Shown here one piece after another: positions 9,487 to 19,998 of a stretch of DNA of 64,000 nucleotides. The notes under the pieces were generated by a model. It had not been told where the DNA came from. It was given only the letters and a program-made list of their open reading frames with translations, and ran no database searches. Position numbers and translations under genes: made by a program. This DNA is from Achromobacter insolitus (GTDB lineage: Bacteria; Pseudomonadota; Gammaproteobacteria; Burkholderiales; Burkholderiaceae_B): NCBI RefSeq assembly GCF_002209555.1, contig NZ_NJIF01000001.1:868001-932000 (forward strand), in the 5' to 3' direction. How positions within the stretch are numbered: the stretch's first letter is position 1; each line of letters starts with the position of its first letter.

Positions 9487-10359
9487 ATGAACATCATCCG
9501 CGACATCGTCTTCCAGATACGCAGTCGGCGGGACTCGCTAAGCGTCACCGAGCGCAAAGTCGCCGACGCCATTCTTGACGACATCATCTGGGGCGCCAGC
9601 GCCACCGTCGACCAGCTGGCGGCCAAGGCCGGCGTCAGCATCGCCACCATCTCGCGCTTTGCGCGCACGGTCGGTTGCGACGACACGCGCGACCTGAAAC
9701 TGAAGCTGGCCCAGGCCAGCACCGTGGGCAGCCGCTTCCTGGACCCCAGCGCGCCCCCCGAAGAAAGCACCTTCTACGCCCGCATCTACGCCGACATCGA
9801 AAGCACGTTGCGCGCGCACCTGCCCAACTTCACTGAACAACTGTTCGAGGCCGCAGCCGGCATCGTCGACGGCGCGCGCATGATCTATGTGTTCGGCATG
9901 GGCGGCGCATCGGCCGTGCTGGCGCAGGAAGTGCAGTCGCGCCTGGTGCGCCTGGGCTACCCCATTGCCGTCTACAGCGATGCGGTGCTGCTGCGCATGG
10001 TGGCGGCCACCCTGGACGAACGGGATGCCGTGCTGATCCTGTCGGCATCCGGCCTGACGCCGGAAATCGTGGGCGCGGCACGCATCGTCAAGCAGTACCG
10101 GGCGCGCATCGTCGCTATCACCGATGCGACCTCCGCGCTGGCCGAGCTCGCCGACGTGGTGCTGCCCATCCGCACCGACGAAACCGACTTCATCTACAAG
10201 CCTTCGGCATCGCGCTACGCAATGATGCTGGCCATCGACCTGCTTTCGACCGAGCTGGCCATGCTGAACCAAGAAGAAAACCGAGAGCGCCTGCGCCGCA
10301 TCAAGCTGGCGCTCGACGAACACCGCGGCGGCCCGAACCGCCTGCCGCTGGGCGATTGA
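9487..10359 (+). CDS. MurR/RpiR-family transcriptional regulator (HTH-SIS)
   Basis: Transcription factor of 290 aa. An N-terminal RpiR-type helix-turn-helix (about residues 15-75, with ATVDQLAAKAGVSIATISRFARTVG) is followed by a SIS domain (about residues 125-260, with YVFGMGGASAVLAQE and LILSASGLTPEIV). SIS domains of this family sense phosphosugars or amino-sugar compounds such as MurNAc-6-P. Its position between the importer ATPases and the deacylase suggests it controls the whole locus; the AT-rich inverted repeat at 2342-2365 is the best candidate operator. The inducer is unknown; a peptidoglycan-derived or D-amino-acid compound would fit. Confidence 0.9.
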   Translation: MNIIRDIVFQIRSRRDSLSVTERKVADAILDDIIWGASATVDQLAAKAGVSIATISRFARTVGCDDTRDLKLKLAQASTVGSRFLDPSAPPEESTFYARIYADIESTLRAHLPNFTEQLFEAAAGIVDGARMIYVFGMGGASAVLAQEVQSRLVRLGYPIAVYSDAVLLRMVAATLDERDAVLILSASGLTPEIVGAARIVKQYRARIVAITDATSALAELADVVLPIRTDETDFIYKPSASRYAMMLAIDLLSTELAMLNQEENRERLRRIKLALDEHRGGPNRLPLGD

Positions 10360-10372
10360 ACTGGAACACAAG

Positions 10373-11827
10373 ATGTACGACACCCTCATAGGCAATGTGC
10401 TGGTCGTGGATGGCACCGGCGAGGCCGCCTACCGCGCCAGCGTCGCCCTGGAAGGCGGCCGCATCGCCGCCATCGGCGACCTGCCCGGCGCGGCCGCCCG
10501 CCAACGCTTCGACGGCACGCGGCTCGCCCTGGCCCCCGGCTTCATCGACGTCCATACCCACGACGACACCAACGTCATCCGCACGCCGGACATGCTGCCC
10601 AAGCTGTCCCAGGGCGTAACCACCGTGGTGGTAGGCAATTGCGGCATCAGCGCTTCGCCCGTGGCCTTGCGCGGCGAGCCGCCGGATCCGATGAACCTGC
10701 TGGGCGCCCGTGCCGACTTCAGCTATCCCACCTTTGCCGATTACACCCGCGCCATCGAGGCCGCTCGCCCTGCCGTGAACGTCGCCGCGCTGGTCGGCCA
10801 CACTGCCTTGCGCAGCAATCACATGGACCGGCTGGACCGTCCCGCCACGCGCGCGGAAGTGCTGGCCATGCGCGAGCAACTGCGCGACGCGCTGGCCCAT
10901 GGCGCCATCGGCCTGAGCACCGGGCTGGCGTACGCCTCGGCCTTCGATGCGGACACCGAAGAAGTCAAGCTGCTGGCCGAGGCCCTGGACGAATTCGGAG
11001 CGCTCTACACCACTCACCTGCGCTCGGAATTCGCCGCGATCCTGGAAGCCATGCAGGAAGCCTTCGACATCGCCCGGCACGCCCGCGTGCCGGTGGTGGT
11101 GTCGCACTTGAAATGCGCCGGCGCCGGCAACTGGGGCCGCACGAAAGAGGTGCTGTCCACACTGGAAACCGCGGGCCGTCTGCAACACGTGGGCTGCGAT
11201 TGCTATCCCTATTCGGCCAGCTCATCGACCCTGGACCTGAAGCAGGTCACGGACGAATTCGACATCGACATCACCTGGTCCGTGCCGCATCCCGAGCAGG
11301 CCCGCCGCAAGCTGGCCGACATCGCCGCCGACTGGGGCGTGACCTTGCTTGAAGCGGCCGCGCGCCTGCAGCCCGCGGGCGCGGTGTACCACAACATGCA
11401 TGAAGACGACGTGCGGCGGGTGCTGTCCCATCGGCTCACCATGGTGGGTTCGGACGGACTGCCCAACGATCCCATGCCGCACCCGCGGCTCTGGGGCGCG
11501 TTTCCGCGTGTGCTGGGGCACTACAGCCGCGACGTGGGCCTGTTCCCGCTGACGGAAGCCGTGCACAAAATGACGGGCCTGTCCGCCGCCCGCTTCGGGC
11601 TGGCCGAGCGCGGCCTGGTGCGCGAGGGCTATCACGCCGACCTGGTGCTGTTCGATCCGGCTACGGTCATCGACCGCGCCACCTTCGCCGCCCCCGTGCA
11701 GACCGCCGCCGGCATCGAGGCGGTATGGGTCAACGGCGCCCTGTCCTACCGCCAGGGCGCAGCCACCGGCGACCGCGCCGGCCGCTGGCTGCCGCGCAGC
11801 GGCGACCTGCGCAAGAACTTCCAGTAA
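10373..11827 (+). CDS. N-acyl-D-amino-acid deacylase (D-aminoacylase, amidohydrolase fold)
   Basis: Zinc amidohydrolase of 484 aa, the usual size for D-aminoacylases, which convert N-acyl-D-amino acids to free D-amino acids plus a carboxylate. Metal-site features are visible: H61 and H63 in DVHTHDD, the conserved Cys C90 in VVGNCGIS, histidines in YTTHLRSE and VVSHLKCAG, and the catalytic Asp in MVGSDGLPND. The start ATG lies 13 bp after the regulator gene. Together with the PLP enzyme at 2406 and RidA at 11877 it outlines a route from imported N-acyl-D-amino acids or D-peptides to central metabolism. Confidence 0.92.
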   Translation: MYDTLIGNVLVVDGTGEAAYRASVALEGGRIAAIGDLPGAAARQRFDGTRLALAPGFIDVHTHDDTNVIRTPDMLPKLSQGVTTVVVGNCGISASPVALRGEPPDPMNLLGARADFSYPTFADYTRAIEAARPAVNVAALVGHTALRSNHMDRLDRPATRAEVLAMREQLRDALAHGAIGLSTGLAYASAFDADTEEVKLLAEALDEFGALYTTHLRSEFAAILEAMQEAFDIARHARVPVVVSHLKCAGAGNWGRTKEVLSTLETAGRLQHVGCDCYPYSASSSTLDLKQVTDEFDIDITWSVPHPEQARRKLADIAADWGVTLLEAAARLQPAGAVYHNMHEDDVRRVLSHRLTMVGSDGLPNDPMPHPRLWGAFPRVLGHYSRDVGLFPLTEAVHKMTGLSAARFGLAERGLVREGYHADLVLFDPATVIDRATFAAPVQTAAGIEAVWVNGALSYRQGAATGDRAGRWLPRSGDLRKNFQ

Positions 11828-11876
11828 ACGCCGGGCGGGTGTCTTGCGCGTCCGCCATCAATTCAAGGAGAGAACC

Positions 11877-12314
11877 ATGAGCACGACTCCCACCGCCGAC
11901 GACAACGGCATCACCCGCTACGGCGTCGCCGGCGGCACGGGCCAAGGCGGCTCGCACATGCCCTTTGCCCGCGCGGTTGCAGCCGACGGCTGGCTGCACG
12001 TATCCGGACAGGTGCCAATGGAAAACGGCGAAGTCGTCGAAGGCGGCATCGTGACGCAGTCTCACAAAGCGATCCAGCAGGTGCTGGCCATCCTGAAGGA
12101 AGCAGGCTACGGTCCAGAACACGTGGTGCGCTGCGGCGTATGGTTGGACGATGCGCGCGACTTCGCGTCGTTCAACAAGGTATTCAAGGAGTACTTCGGA
12201 GAGAATCCGCCGGCCCGGGCCTGCGTGCAGTCTTCGTTGGTGGTGGACGCCAAGGTCGAGGTCGACTGTATCGCGTATAAGCGCCCCCACGCCACGCCCG
12301 CTGACGCGGGCTAG
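11877..12314 (+). CDS. RidA family (YjgF/YER057c) enamine/imine deaminase
   Basis: RidA-family protein, 145 aa from the ATG opening MSTTPTADD, which has AAGGAG at 11865-11870. The fold core is intact: HVSGQVPMENGEV, the Q-L-x-x-Al-LKEAGYG helix region, and the conserved Arg R114 in PARACVQ. RidA hydrolyses reactive enamine/imine products of PLP enzymes, such as 2-aminoacrylate from serine dehydration, which matches the PLP gene heading this locus. The C terminus is odd: residues 136-145 are encoded inside the first copy of the 84-bp tandem repeat, so the natural end (about CIAYK) appears to have been extended by the repeat sequence. Confidence 0.88.
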   Translation: MSTTPTADDNGITRYGVAGGTGQGGSHMPFARAVAADGWLHVSGQVPMENGEVVEGGIVTQSHKAIQQVLAILKEAGYGPEHVVRCGVWLDDARDFASFNKVFKEYFGENPPARACVQSSLVVDAKVEVDCIAYKRPHATPADAG

Positions 12315-12453
12315 CTGCCCCCCGAGGGGGCCCTTTCCCCTTGGGGCGGCCCGGCGGGGAAAGTGCGCCCCCACGCCACGCCCGCTGACGCGGGCTAGCT
12401 GCCCCCCGAGGGGGCCCTTTCCCCTTGGGGCGGCCCGGCGGGGAAAGTGCGCC
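12281..12453. repeat. 84-bp perfect tandem duplication (2.06 copies)
   Basis: Unit 1 is 12281-12364 and unit 2 is 12365-12448; the copies read identically, and five bases of a third copy follow. Each unit contains the RidA stop codon, CCCCCCGAGGGGG, and a hairpin-prone CTTTCCCC/GGGGAAAG pair around CGGCCCGGCG. The 84-bp period is a multiple of three but translation stops in unit 1. Perfect identity implies a recent duplication. It resembles the element at 6471-6546. Confidence 0.9.
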
Positions 12454-12466
12454 ATTCCTACGAAAA

Positions 12467-12489
12467 AAAGCCCGGCGTTGCCGGGCTTT
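12467..12489. terminator. Bidirectional intrinsic terminator between RidA gene and lolA
   Basis: Perfect stem AAAGCCCGGC (12467-12476) / GCCGGGCTTT (12480-12489) with a GTT loop and A/T-rich flanks on both sides. It sits between the plus-strand RidA gene and the end of minus-strand lolA. Confidence 0.85.
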
Positions 12490-12493
12490 GTCT

Positions 12494-13117
12494 TTACATC
12501 TTCACCACATCCACGCCCTTGGGCGCGACGAACTGGAATTCCTTGGCGGGCAGTTGCGGGTTGGCGGCAATGCCGGACAGATCCACGCGGGTGGTCTGGC
12601 CGAACGAGTCCAGCAGTTCGACGCGCACGGGCAGGTTGTCCTTCATGCCGATGTCGACGCGCGAAAAACCCGCGTCGGCGGTGCGCGGCTTGGCGCGCAG
12701 CCAGTCGATTCCGTCCTTGGACGGCAAGGCGGATACGTCGAACGACTGCTCCAGCGAACCCGAGCCGAACAGAATGGCAGCAGGCGACGTGCCGATGGCG
12801 GCATCGACCTTGCGTTCGGTCACCTGGGCCAGATCGGGGTCGAACTGAAACACCTGACGGCCATCCGACACAACCAGTTGTTCATAGGGCTTCTGCACTG
12901 CCCACTTGAACTTGCCGGGACGCTGAAACGAAAACACGCCGGTCTGGGCGGGTTGCGTGCGGCCCTGGTTGTTCACCGTGTACTGCGAAAACGAGCCGGT
13001 GGCCGAGGTCACCGTGGCCACGAAGGCTCGCAGTTGTTCCTGCGCGCTGGCGGCGAACACCATGGCCGGCGCCAGGCTCAAAGCCGCGACGGCGGCCAGG
13101 CGGCGTAGGGTCTTCAT
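12494..13117 (-). CDS. lolA: Outer-membrane lipoprotein carrier protein LolA
   Basis: Periplasmic chaperone that carries lipoproteins from LolCDE to the outer membrane. 207 aa from the ATG opening [10 protein letters not shown]; a longer upstream frame exists, but this start gives a clean signal peptide (hydrophobic core, then AFA-like site near residue 23) and overlaps the ftsK stop by one base (TGATG), the expected coupling. Core LolA patterns include [25 protein letters not shown] and the C-terminal TTRVDLSGI. In many proteobacteria lolA is followed by rarA; here the downstream neighbour is the convergent RidA gene. Confidence 0.93.
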   Translation of the reverse strand: MKTLRRLAAVAALSLAPAMVFAASAQEQLRAFVATVTSATGSFSQYTVNNQGRTQPAQTGVFSFQRPGKFKWAVQKPYEQLVVSDGRQVFQFDPDLAQVTERKVDAAIGTSPAAILFGSGSLEQSFDVSALPSKDGIDWLRAKPRTADAGFSRVDIGMKDNLPVRVELLDSFGQTTRVDLSGIAANPQLPAKEFQFVAPKGVDVVKM

Positions 13118-15510
13118 CAAGCTTCCTCTCGGGCGGCGGCCGCCGCGGGAACGAGGATCTCGCGGTTGCCATTGGACTGCATCGCCGACACCATACCCGA
13201 TTGCTCCATCTGCTCCAGTAACCGGGCCGCACGGTTGTAACCAATGCGCAGGTGGCGCTGCACCAGCGAGATGGACGCGCGGCGATGCTTGAGCACCACT
13301 TCGCAAGCCTGGTCGTACATCGGATCCGATTCGGCGTCCCCGCCGATGCCGGTCACGCTGCTGGCGCCTTCGCCTCCATCGCCGTCCAGTCCGCCTTCCA
13401 GCAGGCCTTCGATGTAATTGGGCTCGCCCTGCGCCTTGAGGCTTTCCACCACGCGGTGCACTTCGTCGTCGCTGCAGAACGCGCCGTGGACGCGAACCGG
13501 CAGGCCTGTGCCCGGCGGCATGTACAGCATGTCGCCCTGGCCCAGCAGGGTTTCGGCGCCCATCTGGTCAAGAATGGTGCGCGAATCGATCTTGGACGAC
13601 ACCTGGAACGCAATACGCGTCGGGATGTTGGCCTTGATCAGACCCGTGATGACGTCCACGCTGGGACGCTGCGTGGCCAGGATGAGGTGGATGCCGGCGG
13701 CGCGCGCCTTCTGCGCCAGGCGGGCGATCAGTTCTTCGATCTTCTTGCCCACCACCATCATCAGGTCGGCAAGTTCGTCGATGACCACCACGATGGTGGG
13801 CAGCGGCGACAAGGGCTCGGGCTGGTCGGGCGTCAGCGAGAACGGATTCGGGATGGGCTCTTCACGCTTGATCGCATCGCGGATCTTGGTGTTGTAGCCC
13901 GCCAGGTTGCGCACCCCCATCTTGCTCATCAGGCGGTAGCGCTTTTCCATTTCGCCCACGCACCAGTTCAGCGCGTTGGAAGCCTGGCGCATGTCGGTGA
14001 CCACCGGCGCCAGCAGGTGCGGAATGCCTTCGTAGACGCTCATTTCGAGCATCTTCGGGTCGATCAGGATCAGCCGGGTATGGGACGCGTCCGCCTTGTA
14101 CAGCAGCGACAGGATCATGGCGTTGATCCCCACCGACTTGCCCGAACCGGTCGTGCCCGCCACCAGCAGGTGGGGCATCTTGGCCAGATCGGCCACCACC
14201 GGATTACCGGCGATGTCCTTGCCCAGCGCCATGGTCACGACGGAATGACTGGCGTGGTAAGTCTGCGAGCCCAGGATCTCGGACAGGCGCACCATCTGGC
14301 GGCGCGGGTTGGGCAGTTCCAGGCCCATCAGATTCTTGCCGGGGATGGTTTCCACCACCCGGATGCTGACCAGGCTCAGCGCGCGCGCCAGGTCCTTGGC
14401 CAGGTTGACGATCTGGCTGCCCTTCACACCGGTGGCGGGCTCGATTTCGTAGCGCGTGATGACCGGGCCGGCCTGCGCCGCCACCACGGTAACCGACACA
14501 CCGAAGTCGGCCAGCTTCTTTTCGATCAGGCGCGACGTGAATTCGATGGTCTCGGCCGACACGGTTTCCTGGTTGGCCAGCGGCGGATCCAGCAGGCTGA
14601 TCGCCGGCAGATCGCCTTCGGCGCCGCCGGACGGGGCGAAGAACAGCGACTGCTGCTTTTCCTTTTCGACCCGTTCGGACTTGGGCACCACGGTAATCGC
14701 GGGCTCGATCCGGACCGGTTGTTCGTGAACCAGCTTTTCCTGCTTGGCCACGACCTGTTCGGTACGAACGGCCTTGGCGACTTCGCCTACCTTGCGATCT
14801 TCGCGCGCGGCATAGGAATTGCGGATGCGGCGCACCAGACCTTCCAGCCACGAACCGACGCGTTCGGCCACGGACAGCCACGAGAACGAAAAGAACAGGC
14901 TCAGGCCGATGGCCAGCATCACCAGGAAGGCCAGCGTGCTGCCGGTGAAACCGATGCTGCGGCCGATCAGGTCGGCCAGCGTCTGGCCGATCACCCCGCC
15001 GGCGCCGCTGGCGTTCTCGGAGGCGCCAGGCAGGTGCGTGCCGCGGCTGGCCAGGCGCAGGGCTTCCATGCCCAGCGAACCCACCAGCAGCAGGAAGAAA
15101 CCAATGCCCTCTTCCCAGTGGACGCGGGGCAACACTTCCGATTGCTTACTGTTTGTAACTTTAAGATGACTGGCAAGGCGCCGATAGCCGGCCCGCACCC
15201 GGTGCAACAGCAGTACTACCCACCACCAGGCGGAAAAACCGAACAGATACAGGAGGATGTCCGCCAGATAGGCGCCCAAAGTCCCGCCGCGGTTGTGGAT
15301 GGCCCCGGCAGGAACGGAATGCGACCAGCCCGGGTCGGCCGGGTTCCACGTGGCGAGCACCAGCGTCAGCCAGGCCGCCAGGGCGGCGAAGAGAATCCAG
15401 CGGGCTTCGCGCAGCAGTGCGGATAGGCGCGTCTGCAGGGGAGAAGGCCCGTTACGGGTATTGCGCGAGGCGCGCGGAGAAGCAGTCGAGATACGCGGCA
15501 TGCGGCTCAT
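13117..15510 (-). CDS. ftsK: DNA translocase FtsK
   Basis: Septum-anchored DNA pump for chromosome dimer resolution and segregation, 797 aa. The N terminus has about four membrane helices (residues 35-225), followed by a short linker, the alpha/beta motor with Walker A GTTGSGKS (452-459) and Walker [15 protein letters not shown], and a C-terminal gamma winged-helix domain ([31 protein letters not shown]) that reads KOPS sites. The linker is short compared with E. coli FtsK, in keeping with the SpoIIIE-size class. The start codon is ATG at 15510 or the in-frame ATG three codons later. It is divergent from trxB with only 33 bp between them. Confidence 0.95.
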   Translation of the reverse strand: MSRMPRISTASPRASRNTRNGPSPLQTRLSALLREARWILFAALAAWLTLVLATWNPADPGWSHSVPAGAIHNRGGTLGAYLADILLYLFGFSAWWWVVLLLHRVRAGYRRLASHLKVTNSKQSEVLPRVHWEEGIGFFLLLVGSLGMEALRLASRGTHLPGASENASGAGGVIGQTLADLIGRSIGFTGSTLAFLVMLAIGLSLFFSFSWLSVAERVGSWLEGLVRRIRNSYAAREDRKVGEVAKAVRTEQVVAKQEKLVHEQPVRIEPAITVVPKSERVEKEKQQSLFFAPSGGAEGDLPAISLLDPPLANQETVSAETIEFTSRLIEKKLADFGVSVTVVAAQAGPVITRYEIEPATGVKGSQIVNLAKDLARALSLVSIRVVETIPGKNLMGLELPNPRRQMVRLSEILGSQTYHASHSVVTMALGKDIAGNPVVADLAKMPHLLVAGTTGSGKSVGINAMILSLLYKADASHTRLILIDPKMLEMSVYEGIPHLLAPVVTDMRQASNALNWCVGEMEKRYRLMSKMGVRNLAGYNTKIRDAIKREEPIPNPFSLTPDQPEPLSPLPTIVVVIDELADLMMVVGKKIEELIARLAQKARAAGIHLILATQRPSVDVITGLIKANIPTRIAFQVSSKIDSRTILDQMGAETLLGQGDMLYMPPGTGLPVRVHGAFCSDDEVHRVVESLKAQGEPNYIEGLLEGGLDGDGGEGASSVTGIGGDAESDPMYDQACEVVLKHRRASISLVQRHLRIGYNRAARLLEQMEQSGMVSAMQSNGNREILVPAAAAAREEA

Positions 15511-15516
15511 TATAAT
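15511..15516 (+). promoter_or_regulatory. Candidate -10 element for trxB (also readable on the other strand)
   Basis: TATAAT lies 28 bp before the trxB ATG in the 33-bp gap shared with ftsK. The overlapping minus-strand hexamer at 15514-15509 also reads TATAAT, so one AT-rich patch could serve both directions. No convincing -35 is visible on either strand. Confidence 0.4.
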
Positions 15517-15531
15517 TGGGCGTTAACCTAA

Positions 15532-17154
<1,623 letters not shown>

Positions 17155-17158
<4 letters not shown>

Positions 17159-17484
17159 AGTGGCTTTACCTGGGCGTGGCCATCATCGCCGAGATCTTCG
17201 CAACCAGCGCGCTCAAGGGATCCGAAGGCTTTACCCGGCTGATGCCGTCCATCGTCACGGTGTTCGGCTACCTGATCTCCTTCTACTTCCTGTCGCTGAC
17301 GCTGCGCGAGATCCCGGTGGGCATCGCCTACGCCATCTGGTCCGGCGTGGGCATCGTGCTGATTTCCATCGTGGGCGCGGTGCTGTTCAAGCAGCACCTG
17401 GATACCCCGGCGCTGATCGGCATCGGACTCATCATCGCCGGCGTGGTGGTGATGAACGTCTTCTCGAAGTCCGTTTCGCACTGA
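17155..17484 (+). CDS. Small multidrug resistance (SMR/EmrE-type) transporter
   Basis: Four-helix inner-membrane proton antiporter, 109 aa, of the Qac/EmrE branch. The essential membrane glutamate is E13 in VAIIAEIFATSALK, equivalent to EmrE E14; the EmrE-type signature IAYAIWSGVGIVLIS is also conserved, which favours drug/quaternary-amine export over the guanidinium (Gdx/SugE) branch. The ATG overlaps the Smr gene stop (ATGA). Substrates are not determinable from sequence. Confidence 0.92.
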
Positions 17485-17497
17485 GCCGCCGCGGCGT

Positions 17498-19588
17498 TCA
17501 GGCCCGTTCGCCCTGCGGCTTGGTCGCGCCCGGATGACGCAGGTAGTCCACCAGCGCCAAGGTGGCGCGGTCGGGCGGCGGAGTCAGCAAGGACACCACG
17601 ATTATCGTCAGGAAGGCCACCGGCGCGCCGAACACGCCCGCCGCGATCGGCTGGATGCCCCACCACAGGTCCACCGGCTGCGTGCGCGAAATGCCCAACA
17701 CCCACTCGCGCAGCCACGGGTGCGTATGCGTCATGTAGGCGAACGTCACCGCCAGTCCCGCCGCCATGCCCAGCGTAGCGCCCCACTTGTTGGCGCGGCG
17801 CCAGAAAACGCCCATGACCAGCGCCGGGAAAAAGGACGAAGCCGCGAACGAAAACGCGGCCGACACCATGAACAGAATGTCCGCCGGCTTGCGCGCCGCC
17901 ACCCACGCGGCGCCGAAGGCCACCAGCAGCAACAGGATCTTGGACACCATCACGCGGCGCGCCGCCGACATGCGCGGCGAAACCATCCGGTACCACATGT
18001 CATGCGAGAGGGAATTGGACAAGGTCAACAGCAAGCCATCGGCGGTGGACAGCGCCGCAGCCAGCCCGCCCGCTGCCACCAGGGCCGAAATCACGTAGGG
18101 CAAGCCGCCGATTTCCGGCATGGCCAGCACCACTACGTCGGCGCCCATGCTGATCTCGCTCAATTGCACGATGCCGTCGCGATTGACGTCGGTCACGTCC
18201 AGCAGATTGCTGTCCACGGCGCTCCAGGCGTGCACCCAATTCGGCAGGCTGAGGAAGCTGGACCCGACCACCTGGGTATAGACCTCGTACTTCACCAGCA
18301 GCGCCAGCGCCGGCGCCATGAAGTACAGAAGCAGGATGAACAGCAGCGACCAACACACCGATTTGCGCGCCTCGATGACCGAGGGCGTGGTGTATGAGCG
18401 CATCAGGATATGCGGCATGCCCGCAGTACCCAGCATCAGGCAGAGCACCAGCGCCAGGAAGTTGACACGCATGTTGCTCTGTTCGACCGGGTCCTTGGAA
18501 GGGAAAGGCTCCGCATGCGGCGTGGCCGGCGCCGCCCGCGCCTCGAAAGCGGCCTTCGATTGCGCCCATGCGATCCGCGCCTCTTCCACGCTGCCGGGAT
18601 AGCTGGCCAGCTCGCGCTCGGCCGAGCGGATTTCGACCATGGGTGCGTCGGTGGCGTTCAGTTGCGCCAGCCGGCTGCGCAGCTTGTCTTTTTCCAGCGC
18701 CCACGATTCGGGCAAGGCCGCCATGCGGCGGCCCATCTCGTCGGCGCGCTCCTGCCACAGCCGCCGCACCTCGATTTCGGATGGGTCGTTCTGCAGGTAG
18801 ACCTCTTTTTCGGTGACCTGCTGCAACACCACGCCGGCCGACAACTGCGGCACGGGCATGTTCGTGTGCTTGATCGACAGCCACACCACCGGCACCAGAT
18901 AGGCGATGACCAGGATGATGTACTGCCCCACCTGCGTCCACGTCACCGCGCGCATGCCGCCCAGGAACGAACAGACCAGCATTCCGCCCAAGGCCACGAA
19001 GATACCGAGCTCGAAAGAAATGCCGGTCATGCGCGTGGTGATGATGCCCACGCCGTAGATCTGCGCCACCAGATAGGTGAAGGAACAGAGGATGGCGCAG
19101 GCCACGCCCGCCAGGCGCGGCATGTTGCCGCCATAACGGGCGCCCATGAAGTCGGGAATGGTGTACTGGCCGAAACGGCGCAGATAGGGCGCCAGCAGCA
19201 TCGCCACCAGCACATAGCCGCCGGTCCAGCCCATGATGTAGGCCAGCCCGCCGTAACCCGTCAGGTAGAGCGTGCCGGCCACGCCAATGAAGGACGCCAC
19301 CGACATCCAGTCGGCGGCCGTGGCCATGCCGTTGTAGATCGCCGGCACCCGGCGGCCCGCGACGTAGTACTCCACCTGGTCCGAGGTCCGGCAGACGATG
19401 CCGATGCCGGCGTACAGGCTGACCGTGACCAGCAGGAACACGTAGCCGATCCAGTTGCGGGGCATGCCCAGGATTTCGGCCAGCGCCATCAGCAGGATCA
19501 TCAGCGCGAAGCCTGCCGTATACAGCACGTAGATGCGCCGCAGCCGGACTCTGAATTGCTGGGGTGTGTCTCCGCTGAAAAACGGCAT
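17498..19588 (-). CDS. Sodium:solute symporter, large subunit (VC_2705-like, ActP-related)
   Basis: Inner-membrane transporter of the sodium:solute symporter superfamily, 696 aa, with about 13 hydrophobic helices. Typical SSS stretches include DWMSVASFIGVAGTLYL and ALSTADGLLLTLSNSLSHD. A long hydrophilic, charged insertion (about residues 215-345, rich in Glu/Arg/Ala and probably coiled-coil) separates helices in the middle; this enlarged form is known for the VC_2705 subgroup that pairs with a DUF4212 small subunit. That partner gene ends exactly where this one starts, so they are co-translated. The substrate is probably a short-chain organic acid, by analogy with acetate permease; this is inference. 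Confidence 0.9.
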   Translation of the reverse strand: MPFFSGDTPQQFRVRLRRIYVLYTAGFALMILLMALAEILGMPRNWIGYVFLLVTVSLYAGIGIVCRTSDQVEYYVAGRRVPAIYNGMATAADWMSVASFIGVAGTLYLTGYGGLAYIMGWTGGYVLVAMLLAPYLRRFGQYTIPDFMGARYGGNMPRLAGVACAILCSFTYLVAQIYGVGIITTRMTGISFELGIFVALGGMLVCSFLGGMRAVTWTQVGQYIILVIAYLVPVVWLSIKHTNMPVPQLSAGVVLQQVTEKEVYLQNDPSEIEVRRLWQERADEMGRRMAALPESWALEKDKLRSRLAQLNATDAPMVEIRSAERELASYPGSVEEARIAWAQSKAAFEARAAPATPHAEPFPSKDPVEQSNMRVNFLALVLCLMLGTAGMPHILMRSYTTPSVIEARKSVCWSLLFILLLYFMAPALALLVKYEVYTQVVGSSFLSLPNWVHAWSAVDSNLLDVTDVNRDGIVQLSEISMGADVVVLAMPEIGGLPYVISALVAAGGLAAALSTADGLLLTLSNSLSHDMWYRMVSPRMSAARRVMVSKILLLLVAFGAAWVAARKPADILFMVSAAFSFAASSFFPALVMGVFWRRANKWGATLGMAAGLAVTFAYMTHTHPWLREWVLGISRTQPVDLWWGIQPIAAGVFGAPVAFLTIIVVSLLTPPPDRATLALVDYLRHPGATKPQGERA

Positions 19589-19866
19589 CAGCGGGGCCCC
19601 CCCGCGTCATCGGAGCGCTCATCGGCGCGGTTCATGACCCGGGCGTAAATGCCGATGATGACCAGATAGGCCAGCGGCGCGCCATAAGCGGCCATCCAGA
19701 AGGCGAACGGCCAACCGATGAAGTCGACGCTCAGGCTGCGGGCAAAAAAAGCGGGGATGAAGGTCAGCGCGGCCCAGACGACAAGCAACGCCAGGATCAG
19801 CCACAGATTGCGGCGCCAATAGGGAGTCGTGTCGGGTTTCGAGGATGAAAAGCGCGATTCCGGCAT
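19588..19866 (-). CDS. DUF4212 small subunit of sodium:solute symporter
   Basis: 92-aa membrane protein with two helices (about residues 22-42 and 52-75), containing WRRNLWLILALLVVWAALTF and FWMAAYGAPLAYLVIIGIY. This matches the DUF4212 family, small partners encoded directly before VC_2705-type symporters. It overlaps the large-subunit start by one base. It is probably an accessory subunit of the carrier; mechanism unknown. Confidence 0.85.
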   Translation of the reverse strand: MPESRFSSSKPDTTPYWRRNLWLILALLVVWAALTFIPAFFARSLSVDFIGWPFAFWMAAYGAPLAYLVIIGIYARVMNRADERSDDAGGPR

Positions 19867-19951
19867 AACTAGGACGAGCGGACCCTACCTGATTATTGCG
19901 AAACGCGGCGCTTGAAAAGCCTTTGCGCTTGAAATGCCGGCTTTTTATGCG

Positions 19952-19998
19952 ACAACGGCTGGCACTACCTGGTGCCAGCCGTTGTGCGTTTTGCTTTT
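19952..19998 (+). terminator. Strong plus-oriented terminator-like hairpin with no upstream plus-strand gene
   Basis: Arms ACAACGGCTGGCAC (19952-19965) and GTGCCAGCCGTTGT (19972-19985) are perfectly complementary with a 6-nt loop, followed by GCGTTTTGCTTTTTTT. The U-tract lies only on the plus side. Because the flanking symporter genes are on the minus strand, it terminates either a short unannotated RNA or antisense transcription, or acts as an attenuator in a long kdp leader. Confidence 0.65.

Noticed and set aside
12281-12453. CRISPR-like repeat array
   Set aside because: The repeats are directly adjacent with no spacers and there are no cas genes; it is a simple tandem duplication.
13252-15426. 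Long open frame on the plus strand across ftsK (and similar ones across dnaK, rarA and trxB)
   Set aside because: High-GC coding DNA leaves long antisense frames; these give Arg/His/Gly-rich translations without motifs while the opposite strand encodes intact known proteins.
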